Positions 59,101 to 64,000 of a stretch of DNA of 64,000 nucleotides are shown one piece after another. Each line of letters begins with the position of its first letter. The first letter of the stretch is position 1. Location: positions 7,314,501 to 7,378,500 of the forward strand of contig NZ_CP096255.1 in assembly GCF_011516635.5 (NCBI RefSeq). Direction: 5' to 3'. Under the pieces are notes generated by a model that saw only the letters and a list, made by a program, of their open reading frames with translations, had not been told where the DNA came from and did no database searches. The stretch is from Bradyrhizobium barranii subsp. apii (GTDB taxonomy: Bacteria; Pseudomonadota; Alphaproteobacteria; Rhizobiales; Xanthobacteraceae). Both the position numbers and the translations under genes were made by a program.

Positions 59101-60153
59101 ATGAGATCAAACAAACCGGGAAGCCGCGTCATCAACTATGCGGCAGCGGTTGCTGCTCTCGTGCTTTGCGCTGATGTTTCGCATGCCGACCAGGGCGGTA
59201 GCTCGTTCTGGTTTCCGGGTCAGTTTGCGAGCCTCGTGGCCATGCAGCAGACACCGGGCTGGGCGCTCAGTGTCATCGATTACCATTCCGGCGTCGCCGC
59301 AACCGGGGGCGCTGCTGCGGCCAAAGAGATCCTGGCCGGCAAAATCCCCGCGAACGTCAACGTTAATCTAAATCTGAGTCTGAGCGGTCGGGCCGACCTG
59401 ATCGCCCTTGCGCCATCGTATACTTTCACGACGGCGGTGCTTGGCGGGCAGTTGGTCGTAGGCATGTCCGGCCAGTACGGCAGAGCCGCCACCAGTATCG
59501 CCGGAACACTGACAGCGATAGCCGGACCGATTGTGATGACGCGCACCGGAATGCTCGAAGGCTCACTTACCTCCTACGGCGACCTCGCGCCATTCGCGCA
59601 ACTGCTATGGAGCCATGGCGTCGACAATTACATGGCTTACGTCACGGGCAATATTCCCGTCGGCGACTATGATCCGACGCGGATTCCCAACATCGGGCTC
59701 GGGCACGGCGCGATCGACATTGGAGGCGCCTATACCTATTTCGACCCGGCGGCAGGAAACGAAATCTCGGGCGTCGCCGGCCTTACCTACAATTTCAGGA
59801 ATCCTGATACCCTGTACCGGAGCGGCATCGATTTCCACTTCGACTGGGGCGCATCGCACTACCTCACCAAGCAGCTTTTCCTCGGCATTGTCGGATATGC
59901 CTACCAGCAAATCACCGACGATTCCGGCCAGAACCCGATCCTCGGTGGCTTCAGGTCACGCGTTTTCGGTGTCGGTCCGCAAATCGGGTACGGCTTCCCG
60001 GTCGCAGACATGCAGGGCTCCCTTAGCCTGAGGGGATACGGCGAATTCGGTGCAGCCAACCGTCCGTCAGGATGGAATACCTGGCTGACGTTCACCATTT
60101 CCCCGTCCGCGCCTGCCGCCATAGCGCGCACGAAGCATCTGGTTGTGAAATAA
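59101..60153 (+). CDS. MetA-pathway-type outer-membrane protein
   Basis: A 350-residue beta-barrel-like protein with a signal peptide ending at VSHA before DQGG. The pattern resembles Phenol_MetA_deg (PF13557) proteins, which are thought to be outer-membrane channels near aromatic degradation genes: alternating strands, SLTSYGDLAPFAQLLW, TGNIPVGDYDPTRIPNIGLG, and YRSGIDFHFDWGASHYL. No catabolic genes lie next to it here, so the substrate is open. Confidence 0.75.
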   Translation: MRSNKPGSRVINYAAAVAALVLCADVSHADQGGSSFWFPGQFASLVAMQQTPGWALSVIDYHSGVAATGGAAAAKEILAGKIPANVNVNLNLSLSGRADLIALAPSYTFTTAVLGGQLVVGMSGQYGRAATSIAGTLTAIAGPIVMTRTGMLEGSLTSYGDLAPFAQLLWSHGVDNYMAYVTGNIPVGDYDPTRIPNIGLGHGAIDIGGAYTYFDPAAGNEISGVAGLTYNFRNPDTLYRSGIDFHFDWGASHYLTKQLFLGIVGYAYQQITDDSGQNPILGGFRSRVFGVGPQIGYGFPVADMQGSLSLRGYGEFGAANRPSGWNTWLTFTISPSAPAAIARTKHLVVK

Positions 60154-60189
60154 ACCTCGTGCCAACCGGACATCGGCTGCGATCGGCCG

Positions 60190-60854
60190 ATGTCTCAAAT
60201 GGGTCAAAATGCGAAGGACTCAACGTAAGCAAGTCGGCCTCGTTGAACGGACCTCAATGAGGCGTGTCACCACTTCGCTGATGGGCCAGACCTGGACTCA
60301 TCGCCGCAGCAAACGACATGCACGAACCGCAGTGATTTACTCAATCAATCGTCGGCGCGGGCGAGTGATCGAGCACTTTGATCACCGTCTCGTACCTTGT
60401 CGGCGCGCATCGCGCTCCGTTAGTAGACACCACGCCGCACGGCACGACGCGTATGGCGGTAATCGCGACGGTCGACACGACGCGCAGTCACGCGGGCGCG
60501 ACGATACGTGTAGGCCTGCGCTTGATCAACGCTTAACTCCACGACGCCACGCGATGTAACCTGCGGCGAGACTGGAATCGTCGCCAACACCACTGCCGCA
60601 AACAGCAGCCCGACAATTGAGTAAGCCCTCATTGCACCTACTCCTATTATCTACCATGGCCGTCAATGTCGGCCACTGTCACCAGATGTCAATGAATATG
60701 TGCAGCGCATCGAGCGACATAGTTTTCGCCAAAGCTTTGCACATGACTGCTCCAAATACTCAGGCCAGCAGGAAAAGGCGTCGAGGGGAATGGTGCACTG
60801 CGTTCATGCGCGCTGCACAAATCATGGAATGCTCATGTCTCAATTGGGTCAAAA
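60190..60854. repeat. Pair of short dispersed repeats around a small secreted gene
   Basis: ATGTCTCAAATGGGTCAAAA at 60190-60209 and ATGTCTCAATTGGGTCAAAA at 60835-60854 differ at one base. Both lie in non-coding DNA on either side of the 60420-60632 gene. The motif is familiar from intergenic repeats in this genus. Confidence 0.5.
60420..60632 (-). CDS. Small secreted Arg/Tyr-rich protein
   Basis: A 70-residue product with an N-terminal signal-like segment (MRAYSIVGLLFAAVVLATIP) and a basic tail YRRARVTARRVDRRDYRHTR followed by RAVRRGVY. The RHTRRAVRR motif is shared with the 43951-44175 product and its decayed relative, although the cysteines are missing here. Function is unknown. Confidence 0.6.
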   Translation of the reverse strand: MRAYSIVGLLFAAVVLATIPVSPQVTSRGVVELSVDQAQAYTYRRARVTARRVDRRDYRHTRRAVRRGVY

Positions 60855-61160
60855 GCAGCGGTGGACGCCAAGTTGGATCGGCGTCCGGTTTGCCCCTGAC
60901 AGCCGACATGACACGCGCTCAATCGACCTTCGGCTAAGGGGCCAACAAACCGCCGCTGCCGCAAATTCTAAGTCGCAAATTCCTTCGTTGATTGGTCAAT
61001 AGCGCTTACTCAACTAGAGCGCGCACATTTCCAAATTTTCCCGACTGTTGCCGCTTAGGCACATCGAATGCTAGTCGGCTCAGCTAGGTTCGAGCTGGAA
61101 CGCCGGACATCCAAAAAAGAACCGGCATCGTTCGGGTGAAACGTGGATGGAGCGAGAATA
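60633..61160. other. Region upstream of the intact porin gene
   Basis: About 530 bp with no supported gene. It holds one copy of the short dispersed repeat. The last 150 bp, including CATCGAATGCTAGTCGGC and AT-rich stretches, probably form the porin promoter. Confidence 0.4.
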
Positions 61161-61925
61161 ATGAGGAAGATTTTGTTAAGTGGCGTGGCCTTGCTGGCAG
61201 TGAGCATGGCGGCCCCCGCGTCGGCGGCTGATATGGCGGCACGCCCCTACACCAAGGCGCCGCCGCCGGTGGTCGCTCCGATCTATGACTGGACCGGTTT
61301 CTACATCGGCGCCAACGGCGGATGGGGCCAAAGCCACAATTGCGTGGATTTCGTCACGCTCGCAGGCACAGTTGCAAGCGGTTGCCGGGATCGGTCGGGT
61401 GGCGTTGTCGGCGGGCAGGTCGGGTATCGCTGGCAATCCAATCAATTTGTGTTCGGATTGGAAGCGCAGGGCGATTGGGCCGACCTCAGCAACACGCGCG
61501 TCAGCCTGTTCAACCCGACGCTTTCAACCACAGTTAAGACCGACGCCATCGGTCTCTTCACGGGCCAACTCGGTTGGGCGTGGAACGCGTCACTGCTCTA
61601 CGTGAAGGGCGGCGCGGCCGTAACCAGCAATCGCCTGACAATATTCGACAACACCACCGGGATCGGTCTGGTCTCGGCAGATAACACGCGCTGGGGCGGC
61701 GCGCTGGGTGTCGGCTGGGAGTATGGCTTCGCACAAAACTGGTCGGTCGGTGTTGAATACGATCATCTGTGGATGGGACATGCGAACAACTCCTTCTCCG
61801 TGGCCGATCCGCGGCTTGCGGCCGTACTCAACGACCGGATCAGCCAAGACGTGGATATGGTCACTGTGCGCTTCAACTATCGCTTCGGCGGGTATGGAAA
61901 AGCTCCTGTCGCGGCGAGATACTGA
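61161..61925 (+). CDS. Omp25/Omp31-like small porin
   Basis: A 254-residue outer-membrane barrel with signal peptide MRKILLSGVALLAVSMAAPA and mature start near ADMAARP. The family opening YDWTGFYIGANGGWGQSHNC, central GYRWQSNQFVFGLEAQGDWA and terminal strand VDMVTVRFNYRFGGYG are clear. It is the intact member of three related genes in the window. Such proteins are abundant structural porin-like components in rhizobia. Translation starts at the ATG after GGAGCGAGAATA. Confidence 0.9.
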   Translation: MRKILLSGVALLAVSMAAPASAADMAARPYTKAPPPVVAPIYDWTGFYIGANGGWGQSHNCVDFVTLAGTVASGCRDRSGGVVGGQVGYRWQSNQFVFGLEAQGDWADLSNTRVSLFNPTLSTTVKTDAIGLFTGQLGWAWNASLLYVKGGAAVTSNRLTIFDNTTGIGLVSADNTRWGGALGVGWEYGFAQNWSVGVEYDHLWMGHANNSFSVADPRLAAVLNDRISQDVDMVTVRFNYRFGGYGKAPVAARY

Positions 61926-61945
61926 TCGCTCCAGTCTGCGCAAAC

Positions 61946-61973
61946 CAAAGCCCCGGCTCGCCGGGGCTTTTTT
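61946..61973 (+). terminator. Terminator of the porin gene
   Basis: AAAGCCCCGGC-TC-GCCGGGGCTTTTTT is a perfect GC-rich stem with a T run, 21 bp after the stop. Confidence 0.88.
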
Positions 61974-62225
61974 GCGGGCTATGTATGGCTAGCGGTTGCT
62001 GCATCTTTGCAATGTCTGAGGTGGGTGAGAGCGCCGGTTTACGGATGTTGCGGCTGCTTTCGGTCAGCCCAATAAGCCGACGATAGTTGAGCGGCCTCGA
62101 ACTTCTCAGGCCGGAGTTGCTGAGGTCAAAAACCGCCCAGTAGCCCTGAAAGGCGTGAATGAAACGCCAGCGATGAGTCAGTCGACCAGGCTACCGCAAA
62201 CGCCCACACGAGCACTCCGAGCAAG
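61974..62225. other. Region without a supported gene
   Basis: About 250 bp of apparent debris. TTTGCAATGTCTGAGGTGGG near 62010 resembles another dispersed repeat. Nothing codes convincingly. Confidence 0.3.
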
Positions 62226-62626
62226 TACGATACTCTGATCGCAGCGCCCGCTCGATCGATCCCGTTCAGACCGTCGTGGTGCACCCCTGCGACGAGACCT
62301 CCCTGCGCTGCGGCGTCCTCGACAGCGCCAGCGCGGGCATCATCCGACCGATCCTGGTGGGTCCGGAGGGAAAGATCAGAGACACGGCCGACACTCACGG
62401 GCTCGACATCGCGAGAATCGAAATCGTCGATGCGCCGCACAGCGAGGCGGCCGCCGCTAAGGCCGTCGAACTGATCCACGCTGCCCACGGCGAGATGCTG
62501 ATGAAAGGCAGTCTGCACACCGACGAGCTGATGTGTAGCATCACGGCCAAGGCCGGCGGTCTACGCATGGACCGGGCCACAACCAGACATCGGCATCTGA
62601 TCGATCACCTCGTTAGCGCGCAGTAG
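62226..62626 (+). pseudogene. Internal fragment of a phosphate acetyl/butyryltransferase-like gene
   Basis: YDTLIAA in one frame and, after a shift, VVVHPCDETSLRCGVLDSAS, AGIIRPILVGPEGKI, IVDAPHSEAAAAKAVELIHA and MLMKGSLHTDELM match the front half of Pta/Ptb-type transferases. The rest of the substrate domain is absent, and the frame ends in unrelated residues. Such enzymes make acyl phosphates in fermentation or storage-polymer metabolism. Confidence 0.7.
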
Positions 62627-62762
62627 GAATGGTCCGAGCGAGTCGTTGAAAACGTAAAGCGCGTCCTGCGCGACCACTGAGCGACACCACGTCTCGCGGC
62701 GGCGGTGAGGCCCCCGCTCGGCCCGCGCGTGCGGCAACTCCTACCAACCACTCAACGGAAAT

Positions 62763-63897
62763 CTACTGGTTCGCCCGTTCGGCGTCGGCGGTAGCCATGT
62801 ATTTCGATTGGAAATGCGCAACCCGCTCGCGCCACATTCCGACGAACGCCCCCGATGTCAGCTTATCCACCGATTTCCACTCGGCTTTGACTGCCGGAAG
62901 GCTATTCCGCCAGATCGCGCGTTTGCACCATTTTTCGCGTTTCTCCCTCCCTTCGCTGGTGGCACACATGGATTTCCAAGCGATGCGATCGGGTTGGCTG
63001 ATGTGCTCGGCGGCGCCTTCCCAGCCTTGTTGATGGATCAAGTAAAGATCACTCAAGGTCGGCTTCTTCTGCGTCACCCACTCGAACAGAATGCCTTCGG
63101 TAATGACCTTGTAGGCTGCCGCAATGGCATTGTCGCGGGGATCAAGAATCTGCCCGGAGCCGAATTTGTTGAACTCGTACTTGCTCAGTTGAAACAGGCC
63201 GATATACGACCCCGTGCGCTGCTTGGGGTCGAAACCGGACTCGATCTTGGCAACCGCTTTCATGAAATGGAAGTCCAGACCGAAAGCGTCGGAAGCGCGC
63301 TTGATCTCCTCGACCGGCGTTCCGACCGGGATGTCCTTGAGTGACTTTAAGACGATCTCCGCCGGTTTCTCGGCAGGAGGCAGTTCGGACCAGACGTAAT
63401 AGATGAGATAGCGAAAATCCTGCGTCACCGGCGCCGAGTTGGAGGCATTGCGCGTTGTCGGCCCCGGTTGGGCGACATCATGGTGGCCCAAGTCCACCGA
63501 TTCCTGCACGGGCGGTAAATCGGCCGACAGCATCTGCGACGGATCGGGCAACGCAGCCACGACGATCGATTCCGGCTTATCCGAAGCCGCCGTCGTGTCG
63601 GTGGCCGTCCCCGCCGCGGGTTCGGCGGCCGTCGCCACTTCGGCGCCAGCCACAGCAGCGTTCGCGACAACGGTGTTAGCGACAACGGCGTTGTCCATTG
63701 CGATTGCCTGCGGTTCATCCGCGAGCCTGGCGTTGGCGGCGAGCGATGCTGCGCGATCCTCGATTGGCACTGCGCCGATGTTCTCGGTGCCGGCCGAACC
63801 GAAGCCAGCCAGCCAGCCAGCCAACGATCCCCCCCGCGAGAACGACCGTTCCGCAAAACGTCGGCACCACTGCCGTAAATCGCCGCGGGTTCATCAT
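62763..63897 (-). CDS. Transglycosylase SLT-domain protein, frame set by a 4-bp repeat
   Basis: The main frame (stop at 62763) has an Ala/Val-rich linker and then an SLT-like lysozyme domain with KAVAKIESGFDPKQRTGSYI, GLFQLSKYEF and DPRDNAIAAAYK. It would cut peptidoglycan in the periplasm. A good start (GGAGGCGACGGG-ATG at 63897) and membrane anchor VVPTFCGTVVLAGGIVGWLA lie in another frame. The two meet in five AGCC units at 63803-63822; one unit fewer gives a continuous protein of about 377 residues. As given, the gene is out of frame unless expressed from a TTG at 63824. Confidence 0.75.
63803..63822. repeat. Tetranucleotide tract (AGCC)5 inside the transglycosylase gene
   Basis: Five uninterrupted AGCC units (GGCT on the coding strand) encode the GWLAGWL part of the membrane anchor. 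A change of one unit shifts the reading frame. Confidence 0.8.
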
Positions 63898-64000
63898 CCC
63901 GTCGCCTCCAAAGGCCCCACCCGAGCAATGCTGCACAGCCAAGCACGCGACGGGTGAATTTTCGGGTCGAGACATGGCCGCGCAATGGCGCAAACCGCGG

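Noticed and set aside
63439..63957. 172-codon Ala/Val-rich frame opposite the transglycosylase
   Set aside because: It is the complement of the Ala-rich linker and has no start signal.

Overview
The window is high-GC alphaproteobacterial DNA that most resembles Bradyrhizobium or a close relative. Three things point there: a CbbR-controlled form IC RuBisCO operon in the order cbbF-P-T-A-L-S-X-E, small lineage-typical secreted proteins and dispersed palindromic repeats, and several sites matching the FixK/FNR consensus TTGAT-N4-ATCAA. This assignment comes from gene content and family recognition, not from a database search. I saw no tRNA, rRNA or CRISPR array.

Region 1 (1-14.4 kb) is conserved, chromosome-like DNA. 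It holds a secreted DUF4142-like protein and a soluble hybrid histidine kinase of about 2,100 residues with eleven tandem 92-residue HAMP-type units and three receivers. A receiver-PAS-HWE kinase follows 14 bp downstream. After these come a run of very small proteins, a Do/HtrA periplasmic protease and a universal stress protein.

Region 2 (14.2-24.8 kb) is a complete Calvin-cycle operon on the minus strand. It reads FBPase, phosphoribulokinase, transketolase, aldolase, RuBisCO large and small subunits, the CbbX activase and ribulose-phosphate epimerase, with a divergent LysR regulator, CbbR. Together these genes supply CO2 fixation and RuBP regeneration.

Region 3 (24.8-30.3 kb) has a TonB-dependent siderophore receptor, a DUF4118-like membrane protein, and a TetR repressor with the MFS efflux pump it probably controls. 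Near-identical 16-bp palindromes precede both the tetR and the MFS gene.

Region 4 (30.3-64 kb) is accessory DNA. It starts with stacked repeats and a tyrosine recombinase and is then broken up by IS elements: IS21, three IS256 copies, three IS5 (IS427-type) copies plus a remnant, IS701, IS66 and an IS1182 remnant. Many host genes are interrupted or decayed, and target-site duplications let several be reassembled on paper. Six FixK-type boxes lie between 34.0 and 57.8 kb, with none seen in the first 33 kb. They sit beside a transporter/hydrolase pair, an AI-2E transporter diverging from an acetyltransferase, an unannotated 34-residue membrane peptide, a membrane-anchored protein and an LTXXQ protein. 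A Crp/Fnr regulator with the E--SR recognition motif lies at 54.3-54.9 kb. I read this as a decaying low-oxygen (FixK/FNR) regulon island. The right end carries an intact small porin and a lytic transglycosylase whose reading frame is set by a 4-bp tandem repeat.
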